64,000 nucleotides of DNA, taken from NCBI RefSeq assembly GCF_005938125.1, contig NZ_VCQN01000001.1, positions 62,001 through 126,000 of the forward strand. Reading direction: 5' to 3'. The position numbers and the translations under genes are program-made. A model generated the notes under the pieces. That model was given only the letters and a program-made list of their open reading frames with translations, had not been told where the DNA came from and did no database searches. The DNA comes from Bacillus sp. BHET2 (GTDB lineage: Bacteria; Bacillota; Bacilli; Bacillales; Bacillaceae_B). Of the stretch, positions 33,654 to 43,489 are shown one piece after another. How positions within the stretch are numbered: position 1 is the stretch's first letter; every line of letters begins with the position of its first letter.

Positions 33654-35060
33654 ATGTCTCAAGGAATTGGTGTAATCGGTTTAGCCGTAATGGGTAAAAA
33701 CCTGGCATGGAATATTGAAAGCCGTGGATATTCTGTTTCTGTATATAATCGTTCCCGTGAAAAAACGGACGAAATGGTAAGCGAGTCAAAAGGGAAGAAT
33801 ATTGTCCCTACATATACGATTGAAGAATTCGTCCATTCTTTAGAAAAGCCTAGAAAGATCTTATTGATGGTAAAGGCCGGTAATCCGACTGATGCGACTA
33901 TTGAGCAACTGAAGCCTTTCCTTGAAAAAGGAGATATCCTAATCGATGGAGGAAACACATTCTTCGAGGATACACGTCGCCGTAACCACGAATTAAGCGA
34001 TCTGGGCATTCATTTTATCGGAACAGGTGTGTCCGGTGGTGAAGAAGGTGCTCTGACGGGTCCGTCGATCATGCCTGGTGGCCAGAAGGAAGCATATGAT
34101 CTTGTTGCTCCGATTCTGAAGGACATCGCAGCGAAAGTAGATGGGGATCCTTGTACGACATACATTGGTCCAGACGGTGCAGGTCATTATGTGAAAATGG
34201 TGCATAACGGTATCGAGTATGGGGATATGCAGCTGATTGCAGAATCCTACTTCCTGATGAAGAATGTTCTGGGCCTAAGTGCTGAAGAACTGCATGAAGT
34301 GTTTGCCGACTGGAATAAAGGGGAGCTAGACAGCTATCTCATCGAAATCACAGCAGATATCTTCACGAAGAAAGACGATGAAACCGGTAAGCCGATGGTT
34401 GATGTCATCCTGGATAAAGCAGGACAGAAGGGTACCGGAAAGTGGACCAGCCAAAGTGCTTTAGATCTAGGTGTTTCCTTACCAATCATCACTGAATCTG
34501 TCTTTGCCAGATTCATCTCAGCTATTAAGGATGAGCGCGTGAAGGCCAGCAAAATGCTTAAAGGTCCGGACGTGGAGCCATTCCAAGGAGATAAAAAAGC
34601 GTTGGTTGAATCGATCCGTAAAGCTCTTTATATGAGTAAAATTTGTTCCTATGCGCAAGGTTTCGCACAAATGCGCTCTGCCTCCAATGAATACAAATGG
34701 GATTTACAATACGGAGATATCGCGATGATCTTCCGCGGTGGCTGCATCATCCGTGCTCAATTCCTGCAAAAAATCAAAGAAGCCTATGACCGGGAGTCAA
34801 ATCTGACAAACCTTTTACTCGATCCTTACTTCAAAGAGATTGTCGAAAGTTATCAATACGCACTGCGTGAAGTCATCAGTGTAGCCGTACAGAATGGTGT
34901 ACCGGTACCAGGCTTCTCAGCTGCCTTGTCTTATTACGACAGCTATCGTACTGAAACGCTCCCAGCGAACCTGATTCAGGCTCAGCGTGACTATTTTGGT
35001 GCACACACATATGAGCGTGTGGATAAAGAAGGTATATTCCATACTGAGTGGATGAAATAA
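33654..35060 (+). CDS. gnd: 6-phosphogluconate dehydrogenase (decarboxylating)
   Basis: A 468-residue enzyme of the oxidative pentose-phosphate pathway; it converts 6-phosphogluconate to ribulose-5-phosphate, reducing NADP. The nucleotide-binding [16 protein letters not shown] opens the protein. [39 protein letters not shown] (catalytic Lys and Glu) and the C-terminal [14 protein letters not shown] are characteristic. ATG 33654 follows GGAAAGGAAG; an in-frame GTG at 33633 would overlap that site. Paired functionally with zwf at 41981-43489. Confidence 0.96.
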   Translation: MSQGIGVIGLAVMGKNLAWNIESRGYSVSVYNRSREKTDEMVSESKGKNIVPTYTIEEFVHSLEKPRKILLMVKAGNPTDATIEQLKPFLEKGDILIDGGNTFFEDTRRRNHELSDLGIHFIGTGVSGGEEGALTGPSIMPGGQKEAYDLVAPILKDIAAKVDGDPCTTYIGPDGAGHYVKMVHNGIEYGDMQLIAESYFLMKNVLGLSAEELHEVFADWNKGELDSYLIEITADIFTKKDDETGKPMVDVILDKAGQKGTGKWTSQSALDLGVSLPIITESVFARFISAIKDERVKASKMLKGPDVEPFQGDKKALVESIRKALYMSKICSYAQGFAQMRSASNEYKWDLQYGDIAMIFRGGCIIRAQFLQKIKEAYDRESNLTNLLLDPYFKEIVESYQYALREVISVAVQNGVPVPGFSAALSYYDSYRTETLPANLIQAQRDYFGAHTYERVDKEGIFHTEWMK

Positions 35061-35066
35061 TAAATC

Positions 35067-35106
35067 AAGAAAAGCTCCTTTCCTGGTTTGGAAAGGAGCT
35101 TTTCTT
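35067..35106. terminator. gnd terminator
   Basis: AAGAAAAGCTCCTTTCC (35067-35083) pairs perfectly with GGAAAGGAGCTTTTCTT (35090-35106); works in both directions between gnd and the convergent ger operon. Confidence 0.95.
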
Positions 35107-35191
35107 ATAAAAATCGTCTAAAGAGGTGAAAATCTATTGTATTATACATTCCGTGAAAAACTAAGAAAAGCCTTTCATTTTCGCACCCCAT

Positions 35192-36298
35192 TTATTTCGT
35201 CTGTCCAGCATTTATCAACTTCATCTTTATATCCACATTCATATCGATGGTAGGATACACTTCTTCCCAATTTAATTTCTTCCAATCTTCATAAGAAAGT
35301 TTGTTTCGTACGTACCCTCCTATACCAATGGGGTCGACGTTTAATTCCTGTGTCAGTTTTAATAGCTCCTTTGATTTTTTTATTAAATATTCATTGATTT
35401 CTTTCTCCATCTTTTTCTGTGATTTCTCTGAATCTGTTAGTTCATCCTTGGTGTACTCCAGGACGCTTCCTTTAAGCTCGATAGACATCTTGACGGAAAT
35501 CGGCTTATGATCCTTTATTTCTATATCCATTTCCCAATTTGTTTTCTTATAATCAAACATTAATTGATCAGGAAAGGCATGCTTGTCATTAGGTGGAGCG
35601 ATTTCAATGCTGAACGTACCTTTTGGTGTGTCTTTTCGTAAGGTAAAGAGCACGCCTGAAAGAGTAGGAGAGAGATGATGAACAAATTGATCATCATTAA
35701 AGAGAGCATATCCATCAATACTGATATTCCGATCCCTAATTTTGTAGTAGGGCATGATGGGATCGATTCCATCATCAAAATAATCTCTGTTAAATTGGTA
35801 TGTGTTATAGTTAATTCGCTCATTTTCACTATCCAGTTTTTCTAAAAATGTGCGTAAATAGAGGGAACTGTTCGTGTCGTCAACCGGTTGAAACTCCAAC
35901 ATCTCTCGAGCTGTTCCTTCTGCGACGGCAAAGTATACCCTTGGTCCTAAACTTGGATCACGCATATAGGTATCTAATATATCTTTAATTCCGACCTTCG
36001 CTAAATCTGTTCCAAACAAGGCTACGGTTATCTGACCACTGACAAGTTTAAGATTTGAACGATGATTAAATCGAATTCTGGAATCCTTGCTGGATTTTGC
36101 GTTGACTGTTAAGATCTTATTTTGATAAACTCCTTGCTTCGTCACATTTGGGAAGTTAACAGTAACCATGAGTGGGACTTCCTTATCCTCTGAAAGGTCA
36201 TAGCCAACAGCATCTATCATCCCTAGTTTATCAATAATATTTTTTTCGCATCCTGCCAGTAAGCATACTAACGCTACAGTACCATACAATAATTTCAT
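35192..36298 (-). CDS. gerXC: Germinant receptor subunit C (GerAC-type lipoprotein)
   Basis: A 368-residue Ger(x)C-family protein. The lipobox LLAGC places the lipid-bearing Cys at residue 17. EKNIIDKLGMIDAVGYDLSED right after it and the later FPNVTKQG are typical of the family. It is anchored on the outer face of the spore inner membrane with subunits A and B, where the receptor senses nutrients. The start overlaps the gerXB stop by 4 bases (ATGA). The ligand cannot be told from sequence. I use X because the receptor type is not identified. Confidence 0.92.
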   Translation of the reverse strand: MKLLYGTVALVCLLAGCEKNIIDKLGMIDAVGYDLSEDKEVPLMVTVNFPNVTKQGVYQNKILTVNAKSSKDSRIRFNHRSNLKLVSGQITVALFGTDLAKVGIKDILDTYMRDPSLGPRVYFAVAEGTAREMLEFQPVDDTNSSLYLRTFLEKLDSENERINYNTYQFNRDYFDDGIDPIMPYYKIRDRNISIDGYALFNDDQFVHHLSPTLSGVLFTLRKDTPKGTFSIEIAPPNDKHAFPDQLMFDYKKTNWEMDIEIKDHKPISVKMSIELKGSVLEYTKDELTDSEKSQKKMEKEINEYLIKKSKELLKLTQELNVDPIGIGGYVRNKLSYEDWKKLNWEEVYPTIDMNVDIKMKLINAGQTK

Positions 36299-37374
36299 AA
36301 TGTCACCTTATTCTGCTTTAATTTATTCAGTCCTATCAAGAAGATTAATAAAAGTGGTAGCAAAAATGCGATGCCCACATCTATGTACGTCAACCATTTC
36401 AACCACTGATCGACCTCCCTAATAATATCCGGTATAAAGGATACGAGTGTACCAATCGTTAGCAGGAATAAACTGATAAAGTTGGACCGGAGTTTCTGAA
36501 ACGAATGTGAAACCAACTCTTTGCTTGCCCATAAATACATGACTACGGTAATTAAGACTTTTAAAGCGAATAGGGTGAAAATTAGATTTTCCACCCGCTC
36601 AACAAATGGAAACTTTACATATTCAATTAAGGTGATGACAGGATAAAGATCATTGATTAAGTAATCAAAGCTGAAAAACCCAAAGCAAACAAAACTTACG
36701 GAGATATAAATGAAAGAAGTAATTGCATTTCCAAAGAAAACTCCTTTTGTGAAATTCTTCTGAGCATAAGGGATGAGAAACAGGCTAAGTTCATAGCCAA
36801 GAAAGGCAGAATAAACATTTAATCCACCGGAAAGTATATCCTTTTCCCCTTGCATGATGAAAGTTGTCATTCGTGTGAAACTGAATTCTGAAAGATGAAA
36901 GGTAAGTAAAAGCATTGTCCAAATGGTCATGAAGAATAAGATGACAGTCGCCTTTCCAATTTCATATATGCACCCTTTCAATAAGAAAAAGCTCAGGAGA
37001 AAAAACATGCCCACAAAAACAATGGAAGGGGTATCCCGAAAAAATAGCATTTGTAAGAGTAAAATGTATTTTTTTGCAACTAAGGTTGCGAGAAGGGTGA
37101 AAACAACACTTATGAATAAATAAAAAGGAACGAAAAGCCACTTAGGAAAAACATTCTCTATTATGACAAAAATGGATTGACCTTTTCCCCATTTATTTAC
37201 CAGCCCTATCAATAATATATTTAACGTGACAATACCAAATAAAATGAAAAGACCAATCCACCCATTGGTACCAAAGGCTTCCGCAGATAGTCTAGGAATA
37301 CTGAACAATGTAACTCCGGATTGAATCATGTATATGAGTAGTGCTATTTGAAAGGGATGGAGCTTTTCTCTCAT
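36295..37374 (-). CDS. gerXB: Germinant receptor subunit B (GerAB-type membrane protein)
   Basis: A 359-residue integral membrane protein of about ten helices from the APC-like spore germination permease family. The opening MREKLHPFQIALLIYMIQSG and the repeated hydrophobic spans are typical. Subunit B is generally thought to carry the germinant-binding pocket. It is flanked by C downstream (4-base overlap) and A upstream (10 bases). The product acts in the spore inner membrane. Confidence 0.92.
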   Translation of the reverse strand: MREKLHPFQIALLIYMIQSGVTLFSIPRLSAEAFGTNGWIGLFILFGIVTLNILLIGLVNKWGKGQSIFVIIENVFPKWLFVPFYLFISVVFTLLATLVAKKYILLLQMLFFRDTPSIVFVGMFFLLSFFLLKGCIYEIGKATVILFFMTIWTMLLLTFHLSEFSFTRMTTFIMQGEKDILSGGLNVYSAFLGYELSLFLIPYAQKNFTKGVFFGNAITSFIYISVSFVCFGFFSFDYLINDLYPVITLIEYVKFPFVERVENLIFTLFALKVLITVVMYLWASKELVSHSFQKLRSNFISLFLLTIGTLVSFIPDIIREVDQWLKWLTYIDVGIAFLLPLLLIFLIGLNKLKQNKVTL

Positions 37375-37384
37375 GTTTAATCGC

Positions 37385-38881
37385 CTACTTTTTCATCTTA
37401 TTGATGTCTTCATTTGTGGTTCTGACTTGTTCTGGACGATCCTTGATTAACATGTAAGGTGCCCTGATAATTGTGTCCAGCCAATCGTTAAAGAAGGTGG
37501 GAGAGAATGGGATCATGTATGGTGTCTTTAAGGAGGTGAGCGTAGTCAAATGAATGACTAACAGTCCCAGGCCGAACACCAACCCCATATTTCCCCAGAA
37601 TCCCGCAAGTAAAATGAAAGAAAAACGTACGATTCTGATTGATGCACTCATCACATAGCTCGGGATGACAAAAGAAGAGATAGCGGAAATAGCAACCGCG
37701 ATAATTAAGATATTACTTGTTATTCCTGCTTCAACGGCTGCCTGCCCTATTACAATCCCTCCTACAATCCCAATCGTTTGTCCAATCTTAGTAGGGAGAC
37801 GGGCCCCAGCTTCCCTTAGAAGCTCAATGACCAATTCAAGAAAAATAGCTTCAATTAATGGTGGAAATGGTACTTTGCTGCGAGATTCAATTAAGCTTGG
37901 AAGTAACTCCTGTGGGACCATTTCATAATGGAAGGTTGTGATGGAAACATAAATGGCAGTAAAAGCAACAGTTATGATAAATGCAAACATCCTAAGTAAT
38001 CGAATAAATGTACCGGTCATCCACCTTTGGCTGTAATCATCCACGGATTGGAAGAAGTCAAAAAAACTGACAGGAGCACAAAAAATATATGGGCTTCCAT
38101 CCACAATCCCTATTATTTTCCCTGCCAATAATTTTGAAGCACCAACATCTGGCCGTTCTGTTGTGAAAAACTGGGGAAAAGGAGAGAGTGGTTGATCATC
38201 AATCATTTGGACGAGAATGTTAGTGTCGAGAATGCCAGTATATTCAATATCGTTGATACGTTTTTTCAAGAATTCCAATTCCTCTTTTGGTGCAATATCT
38301 TCTATATACATGATTGTAATCGAAGTTTTTGTAATTTCACCTGCACTTAAGCTCATCGTTTTTAAATGAGAGCTTTTTAAACGTTTTCGAATGAGTCCAA
38401 TATTCACTTCGGCTGATTCGATAAAGGCTTCGTGTGGCCCTAATATAATAGACTCTGTTTCAGATTCTTCAATGCTGCGTTTCTCACCGCCACCAGCCTT
38501 CAATGAAAATACCCGATTTTCAAATGAAAGAACGACATCGCCATTTAGAACCCCGACCACTGCTTGTTTATTTGAAGTGATTTCATTTAGTCCGGAAGAA
38601 TCTATATCCCGTTGAACCTCACTTGTTTCCCCTTTATTAACCCAATCCAATAATTCCTCTTTCAGGATTTGTCTATTTACAAGGTTGTCGAAATAAATAA
38701 ATTGAATGCCATGCTCCTTGAAGTGACGGTATCGTAAGTCTTCACAATCTTGAAACTGTTCTAATACATGGCTGAAATCCAATGGGTCTTGATCATTTTC
38801 CAAAGAAGATAATGGGTATGCATTATCTGGTACGGTCTCTTCTTTCAAAGTCATTTTTTTCACTAATGATAGCAATCCCAT
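37385..38881 (-). CDS. gerXA: Germinant receptor subunit A (GerAA-type)
   Basis: A 498-residue protein with a large N-terminal cytoplasmic part, about five membrane segments in the second half (about 290-460) and a short basic tail. LDTNILVQMIDDQPLSPFPQFFTTERPD and KIIGIVDGSPYIFCAPVSFFDFFQSVDDYSQRW (shown here only to locate the region, about 219-290) are the family's most conserved stretch. First gene of gerXABC; forespore (SigG) expression is expected but no clear SigG promoter could be read. Divergent from the DUF2935 gene. Confidence 0.93.
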   Translation of the reverse strand: MGLLSLVKKMTLKEETVPDNAYPLSSLENDQDPLDFSHVLEQFQDCEDLRYRHFKEHGIQFIYFDNLVNRQILKEELLDWVNKGETSEVQRDIDSSGLNEITSNKQAVVGVLNGDVVLSFENRVFSLKAGGGEKRSIEESETESIILGPHEAFIESAEVNIGLIRKRLKSSHLKTMSLSAGEITKTSITIMYIEDIAPKEELEFLKKRINDIEYTGILDTNILVQMIDDQPLSPFPQFFTTERPDVGASKLLAGKIIGIVDGSPYIFCAPVSFFDFFQSVDDYSQRWMTGTFIRLLRMFAFIITVAFTAIYVSITTFHYEMVPQELLPSLIESRSKVPFPPLIEAIFLELVIELLREAGARLPTKIGQTIGIVGGIVIGQAAVEAGITSNILIIAVAISAISSFVIPSYVMSASIRIVRFSFILLAGFWGNMGLVFGLGLLVIHLTTLTSLKTPYMIPFSPTFFNDWLDTIIRAPYMLIKDRPEQVRTTNEDINKMKK

Positions 38882-38952
38882 ACTAAACCCTCATTTACCT
38901 ACTGTTTGTGCTATTTTTTCCTAAAAAGACTTTCTTATTCTAAGCATGAAGA

Positions 38953-38985
38953 CTTCTTCTTCTTAATAAGGTTAAGTAGAAGAAG
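38953..38985 (+). promoter_or_regulatory. Hairpin in the leader of the DUF2935 gene
   Basis: CTTCTTCT (38953-38960) pairs with AGAAGAAG (38978-38985); inside, CTTAA/TTAAG continue the stem after one mismatch, with a 5-base loop. The 3' arm touches the ribosome site GGAGGAG (38986-38992), so the structure could limit translation. No T run follows. Confidence 0.5.
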
Positions 38986-38994
38986 GAGGAGTGT

Positions 38995-39834
38995 ATGATG
39001 GGATTTGAGAAAATCACGCCATGGCAAGAACATGAATTCTGGTTAGGGATACTGAAAGACCATGCCTATTTTATCCGGGATTATTTAAGCCCAGCAGAAG
39101 TGAAGTGGGTCGAGCAGGCAGAATATTATATTGAGTGGTTTCAAAATGTGGAAGAAGAAATGATGAAAATTTCTAAGGACCTGCCCGTCGCATCTCCAGA
39201 AATGATTCAACTTTCAGAATGGGCCCAAGATGTTTCATACCAATATTACACATTCGAAGGACACCTACTCCATTTACGCCTCTATAATCAGGTGAACTTA
39301 AATTTATCACCTAGCTATTTGAACGGGACATTGGCGGAAAATAGGGAGTACCTTAGAATTTTAAAAAGCTACTCGAAAGGAGAGGAGTATCCATTACTCC
39401 AGCTGGTTGATTTAATGGATATGTGGCTTGATGACCAGCGGGGGCATGCGTCATTGCTCGCTGATATATTGGATAGTGCAGAAATTGATTTGATTGAAAG
39501 GGCAAGTGCTTTAATGGTGCAGTTTTCTCAATTTATGGTGAAAAATGATATGTTCAAAGGATATCTGCACTTTACTCAGCCAGGATTTCCTGCTCAAATC
39601 CGATTTGCCGAAGATGTTTCCATACAAGTAGTCGCCTTTACCAAGTTGGTAGAGGAAGTACTCAATCTGTATGTTAATGATGAAGTACTGAATAATTCTA
39701 CCCTCCGATTTCTGGAACATCATTTTCCAGAAGCTTGTTATTTCATGAAAAAGCTATCCTATTATGCACCTGCCATACATTATCCAGACTGTAAACTGAC
39801 AAAACCTACCTTGCGTAATGATACAAAAGCTTGA
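38995..39834 (+). CDS. DUF2935 protein, unknown function
   Basis: A 279-residue helical protein. It opens MGFEKITPWQEHEFWLGILK, with EHEFWLGIL conserved in DUF2935 proteins, and DDQRGHASLLADILD in the middle begins a second related helical repeat. His and Glu residues in both halves (EHEFW, GHASL) recall ferritin-like four-helix bundles, but metal binding is not shown. GGAGGAG precedes ATG 38995; ATG 38998 is equally possible. It is divergent from the ger operon and may have a spore link by position only. Confidence 0.8.
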   Translation: MMGFEKITPWQEHEFWLGILKDHAYFIRDYLSPAEVKWVEQAEYYIEWFQNVEEEMMKISKDLPVASPEMIQLSEWAQDVSYQYYTFEGHLLHLRLYNQVNLNLSPSYLNGTLAENREYLRILKSYSKGEEYPLLQLVDLMDMWLDDQRGHASLLADILDSAEIDLIERASALMVQFSQFMVKNDMFKGYLHFTQPGFPAQIRFAEDVSIQVVAFTKLVEEVLNLYVNDEVLNNSTLRFLEHHFPEACYFMKKLSYYAPAIHYPDCKLTKPTLRNDTKA

Positions 39835-39857
39835 GGGACGAATCCTCAGGCTTTGTA
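39823..39857. terminator. Hairpin at the end of the DUF2935 gene
   Basis: ACAAAAGCTTGAGG (39823-39836) pairs, with two wobble or mismatch steps, with CCTCAGGCTTTGT (39845-39857). It overlaps the stop codon. The sequence from 39858 to 40074 holds no convincing gene. Confidence 0.6.
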
Positions 39858-40074
39858 TGTGCCAGCCCTTCTTTAGATACCCAGCAAATGATAAAGTCGA
39901 AGAACAAAAGAATGGTAATTCTACAACGGAGTACTTGGCTGAATGGTTATCATTCAATACATAAGAGCATATTCACAGTGATATGTGCAATGCATTGCTG
40001 TTAAACAGATTTCTTTCATATTCTGAATGTATTTGAAATAATGAAAGAGCATAAAGAATAGAGGAGGAATCGAA

Positions 40075-41178
40075 ATGAGTCAACCAAATACATCGACACA
40101 ACCATTATTTCGACCATTCAAGAGTGAAAAAATAAGCTTGTCTAATCGCACGGTTATGGCTCCTATGACACGGGGGTTCTCACCTGGCGGAGTGCCAGGT
40201 GAAGATGTTGCTGCCTACTATCGCCGTAGAGCCGAAAATGGAGTAGGTTTGATCGTGACGGAAGGGACTGGAATTAATCATCCGTCGTCTGTTTCAGGGG
40301 CGAGTATACCTCTGTTCCACGGTGAAGAATCACTGAATGGATGGGCAAATGTCGTGAAGGATGTCCATAAAGCAGGTGGCAAGATCGTTCCACAACTATG
40401 GCATGTGGGGATGACCCGTAAAAAGGGAGAGCTCCCAAATGAAGAAGCGCTGCCCGTTGGACCATCAGGACTAAGCTTAGCGGGTGAAAAAGTAACTGAG
40501 CCGATGTCGGAAGAAGAAATCGTCCAGTTGGTAGAAACGTATGCACAAGCCGCAGCAGATGCGAAACGTATTGGCTTCGACGGTATTGAGCTTCACGGTG
40601 CTCATGGTTATTTAATCGACCAATTCTTCTGGGAGAATACAAACAAACGTACAGACCGTTATGGAGGAGACCTAGTCGGCAGAACACGTTTTGCCGTTGA
40701 GGTGATCGAAGCCTGCAGACGTGAAGTGGGACCTGATTTTCCGATTATCTTCCGTTTTTCCCAATGGAAAATGAATGATTTTAATGCGAAGCTTGCGAAA
40801 ACGCCTGATGAACTGGAGCGTTTCCTGGAGCCGCTTGTAAATGCAGGCGTAGACTTATTCCATTGTTCCACACGCCGTTTCTGGGAGCCTGAATTTGAAG
40901 GATCTGATTTGAATCTGGCGGGCTGGACGAAGCAGCTAACAGGCAAACCTGTAATATCCGTAGGATCGGTTGGACTCGATGGAGAATTCACTAGCTTCTC
41001 AGGCGCGAATACGACAAGTCTTGAAGGATTGATTGAAAGACTTAACGGGGAAGAGTTTGACCTCGTTGCCATAGGTCGTTCTCTCTTAATGGACCCTGAA
41101 TGGGTAAGGAAAGTGGAGGAAGGTAGAGTAGACGACTTGCTACCATTTGATAAAGAAGCTTTGCAAAAATTGTATTAA
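40075..41178 (+). CDS. Old-yellow-enzyme family NADH:flavin oxidoreductase
   Basis: A 367-residue FMN-dependent barrel enzyme. LSNRTVMAPMTRGFSPGG at the start, VPQLWHVGMTRK, ELHGAHGYLIDQFFWENTNK with the substrate-binding His pair and RTDRYGG, and a late VAIGRSLLMDPEW are all typical. It reduces activated double bonds with NAD(P)H; the natural substrate is unknown. It is clearly different from NamA at 46214-47230, which lies in the same window. GAGGAGG precedes ATG 40075. Confidence 0.9.
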   Translation: MSQPNTSTQPLFRPFKSEKISLSNRTVMAPMTRGFSPGGVPGEDVAAYYRRRAENGVGLIVTEGTGINHPSSVSGASIPLFHGEESLNGWANVVKDVHKAGGKIVPQLWHVGMTRKKGELPNEEALPVGPSGLSLAGEKVTEPMSEEEIVQLVETYAQAAADAKRIGFDGIELHGAHGYLIDQFFWENTNKRTDRYGGDLVGRTRFAVEVIEACRREVGPDFPIIFRFSQWKMNDFNAKLAKTPDELERFLEPLVNAGVDLFHCSTRRFWEPEFEGSDLNLAGWTKQLTGKPVISVGSVGLDGEFTSFSGANTTSLEGLIERLNGEEFDLVAIGRSLLMDPEWVRKVEEGRVDDLLPFDKEALQKLY

Positions 41179-41214
41179 TGTATTCTTGTGGCAAGTGGTG
41201 CTGATGATTATATG

Positions 41215-41248
41215 CAGGTGTCTCTCTAATAGGGGCATCTGTTTTTTT
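41215..41248 (+). terminator. Terminator of the old-yellow-enzyme gene
   Basis: CAGGTGTCTC (41215-41224) pairs, using G-T pairs, with GGGGCATCTG (41232-41241), followed by seven T. Confidence 0.8.
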
Positions 41249-41303
41249 GTGTGAGGGTAAAGTTCATCCATAAGGCGCCAAACAAAACAAAAAAACGATA
41301 AAA

Positions 41304-41334
41304 AAAACTCCCTAGCAATAAACTAGAGAGTTTT
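41304..41334 (-). terminator. Terminator of the zwf-cyclase unit
   Basis: AAAACTCCCTAG (41304-41315) pairs with CTAGAGAGTTTT (41323-41334) with one mismatch. The A run on the plus-strand left side gives a T run on the minus strand. Confidence 0.85.
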
Positions 41335-41343
41335 ATCAAATGG

Positions 41344-41973
41344 TTATCCGATCATTTCATCAAATAACAGTACACGTGCTGGTGATGCATCAGTATTTTC
41401 TATTTTCAGTGGAGCCGCAACCATGAAGTATTGGCCGGCTTCGATATCTTTCAGTTGGAGACCTTCCATGATGATGACGCCACTTCCCATCAAGCTACGG
41501 TGGGTAGGATGACCTTCCTGAGCTCTTTCGATGCCAAGGGCGTCTATCCCAACGCCAGAGATCTTCTTATCTGCAAGGTAGGCAGCAGCATCTTCTGCTA
41601 CATAGATGAATTCAAAGTTAAACTCCGTATCCAATGAATTCTTCGTTTTGAAAAGGATGAAGTCATTCTCTTCGATTTCCAGTCCTTGAATATCCTTAAG
41701 GCTAATTTTTTCATCGACTTTTGTTAGATCAAATACTTTAACAGGACGAACGAGCTTCTCTATATCAATGGTTTCAATCGTCTCTCCGTCGTTGATCATG
41801 TGTAGGGGAGCGTCAACATGCGTTCCGGTATGCACGTCCATTGAAAGTCTTGACTCTGTCACATGACCATTCGTATTCGTTTCAATCGTCGGTTGTTTTT
41901 CGGGTTTGTTCTTATAAACGGGCATCCCGTTAAAGATTGGAGCTGTTACATCATAAATTTTCATTGATTCCAC
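41344..41973 (-). CDS. Cyclase-family (KynB-like) hydrolase
   Basis: A 209-residue member of the cyclase/arylformamidase family. The metal-binding signature HTGTHVDAPLH begins near residue 48, and YDVTAPIFNGMPVYKNKPE forms the usual start. Relatives hydrolyse N-formylkynurenine, isatin or other cyclic amides; no tryptophan-degradation gene is nearby, so the substrate is open. It starts 7 bases after the zwf stop and is probably co-transcribed with zwf, an unexpected pairing. Confidence 0.85.
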   Translation of the reverse strand: MESMKIYDVTAPIFNGMPVYKNKPEKQPTIETNTNGHVTESRLSMDVHTGTHVDAPLHMINDGETIETIDIEKLVRPVKVFDLTKVDEKISLKDIQGLEIEENDFILFKTKNSLDTEFNFEFIYVAEDAAAYLADKKISGVGIDALGIERAQEGHPTHRSLMGSGVIIMEGLQLKDIEAGQYFMVAAPLKIENTDASPARVLLFDEMIG

Positions 41974-41980
41974 ACCTTTC

Positions 41981-43489
41981 TTAGCATTGGTCTACGTCTA
42001 GATTTGCAATCGGCCACCAGTAGAATCCATCTTTCGCAAGTAGATTGTCAGCGGCTTTCGGACCCATCGACCCTGCTTCGTAGTTCGGGAATTCTCCGTC
42101 TCGTGTATGTTCCCATACTTCAGAGATTTTGTCGACGAATGCCCATGATAATTTCACTTCATCCCAATGGGTGAAGTTCGTTGCATCTCCACGCAGACAA
42201 TCGTACAAAAGTTTTTCGTAAGCTTCCGGTGTATTCATCCCATCTACGCTGTTATTGGCAAAATTCAGTTTCACAGGAGTCGTTTCGATGTTCTGGCCGG
42301 ATTTCTTCACGTTCAGGTGAAGGGTGATTCCTTCTTCAGGCTGAATGTGAATGACAAGCAAGTTAGGAGCCAGAGGCTTGTCCGGGTTGTAATACAGGTT
42401 CATTGGGATCTCCTTGAACTGGATGACAATTTTTGTTGATTTTGCCTGCATTCTTTTTCCAGTACGGATATAGAAAGGGACACCGGCCCAACGGAAGTTA
42501 TCAATCATCAACTTTCCAGCAACATATGTTTCGGTGTTAGATTGATCATCTACGTTTTCTGCTTCCCGGTAACCTGGTACATCCTCATTACCGGTTTTAC
42601 CAGGACCGTATTGTCCGCGAACGAAATAGTCTTTTACTTCATCATGTTCAAATGGACGAAGGGATCTTAAGGCACGCACTTTTTCACTGCGGATTTCGTC
42701 TGTCGTCAATTTGATTGGTGGCTCCATGGCAAGCAAAGCAACCATTTGCAGCAGGTGGTTTTGGACCATATCCCGGAGAGCTCCGCTTTTTTCATAATAA
42801 CGACCTCGATCTTCTACACCAAGTTCTTCAGATGACGTGACCTGGATATTTGAGATATATTGGTTATTCCATAGTGGTTCAAACATCGCATTAGCGAAAC
42901 GGATGACTTCGATATTTTGGACCATTTCTTTCCCAAGGTAGTGGTCAATACGATAAATTTGGTCCTCAGAGAACGATTCACGAATCTGGCTATTTAGTTT
43001 TTCGGCTGAAGGAAGGTCGTGACCGAATGGTTTTTCAATGACTAGTCGTTGGAAACCGTTCGTATCGGTTAAACCTTGATTCTTCAGCTGCTCTGTAATT
43101 GTTCCAAAGAATTCAGGAGCCATCGCTAAGTAGAAAATTCGATTTCCTTCTAATTCATACGTTTCATCCAGCTCATCTGATAGGTTCTTAAGTGCTTTAT
43201 AGGAATCGCTGTTTGAAACATCGTTTGGTTGATAGTAGAAATGAGAGACAAACTCATCGATGTTATCATCACTGCCCAATGCTTTATGTACCGATGTTTT
43301 TACATGTTCTTGAAATTCTTCATTTGACCAATCTCGGCGTGCTACACCTACAACGGCAAAACGCTTTGAAATTTTTCCTTTACGGAACAAATGATAAAGA
43401 GACGGATATAGTTTCCTTTTTGCTAAATCACCTGTCGCTCCAAAAATGGTAATCAGAGACGTCGGAGTAGTAGAATTATTCAATGTCAT
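41981..43489 (-). CDS. zwf: Glucose-6-phosphate 1-dehydrogenase
   Basis: A 502-residue NADP-dependent enzyme that opens the pentose-phosphate pathway. FGATGDLAKRKLYPSLYHL (about 15-33) is the coenzyme motif, RIDHYLGKEMVQN carries the catalytic His and substrate-binding Lys, and YIRTGKRM is also conserved. Together with gnd at 33654-35060 it completes the oxidative branch, although the two genes are separated here by the ger block, whereas in B. subtilis they are neighbours. The cyclase gene follows closely. Confidence 0.96.
   Translation of the reverse strand: MTLNNSTTPTSLITIFGATGDLAKRKLYPSLYHLFRKGKISKRFAVVGVARRDWSNEEFQEHVKTSVHKALGSDDNIDEFVSHFYYQPNDVSNSDSYKALKNLSDELDETYELEGNRIFYLAMAPEFFGTITEQLKNQGLTDTNGFQRLVIEKPFGHDLPSAEKLNSQIRESFSEDQIYRIDHYLGKEMVQNIEVIRFANAMFEPLWNNQYISNIQVTSSEELGVEDRGRYYEKSGALRDMVQNHLLQMVALLAMEPPIKLTTDEIRSEKVRALRSLRPFEHDEVKDYFVRGQYGPGKTGNEDVPGYREAENVDDQSNTETYVAGKLMIDNFRWAGVPFYIRTGKRMQAKSTKIVIQFKEIPMNLYYNPDKPLAPNLLVIHIQPEEGITLHLNVKKSGQNIETTPVKLNFANNSVDGMNTPEAYEKLLYDCLRGDATNFTHWDEVKLSWAFVDKISEVWEHTRDGEFPNYEAGSMGPKAADNLLAKDGFYWWPIANLDVDQC

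Noticed and set aside
39890-40006. 38-codon frame after the DUF2935 gene
   Set aside because: No ribosome site, no terminator of its own and unusual amino-acid composition.
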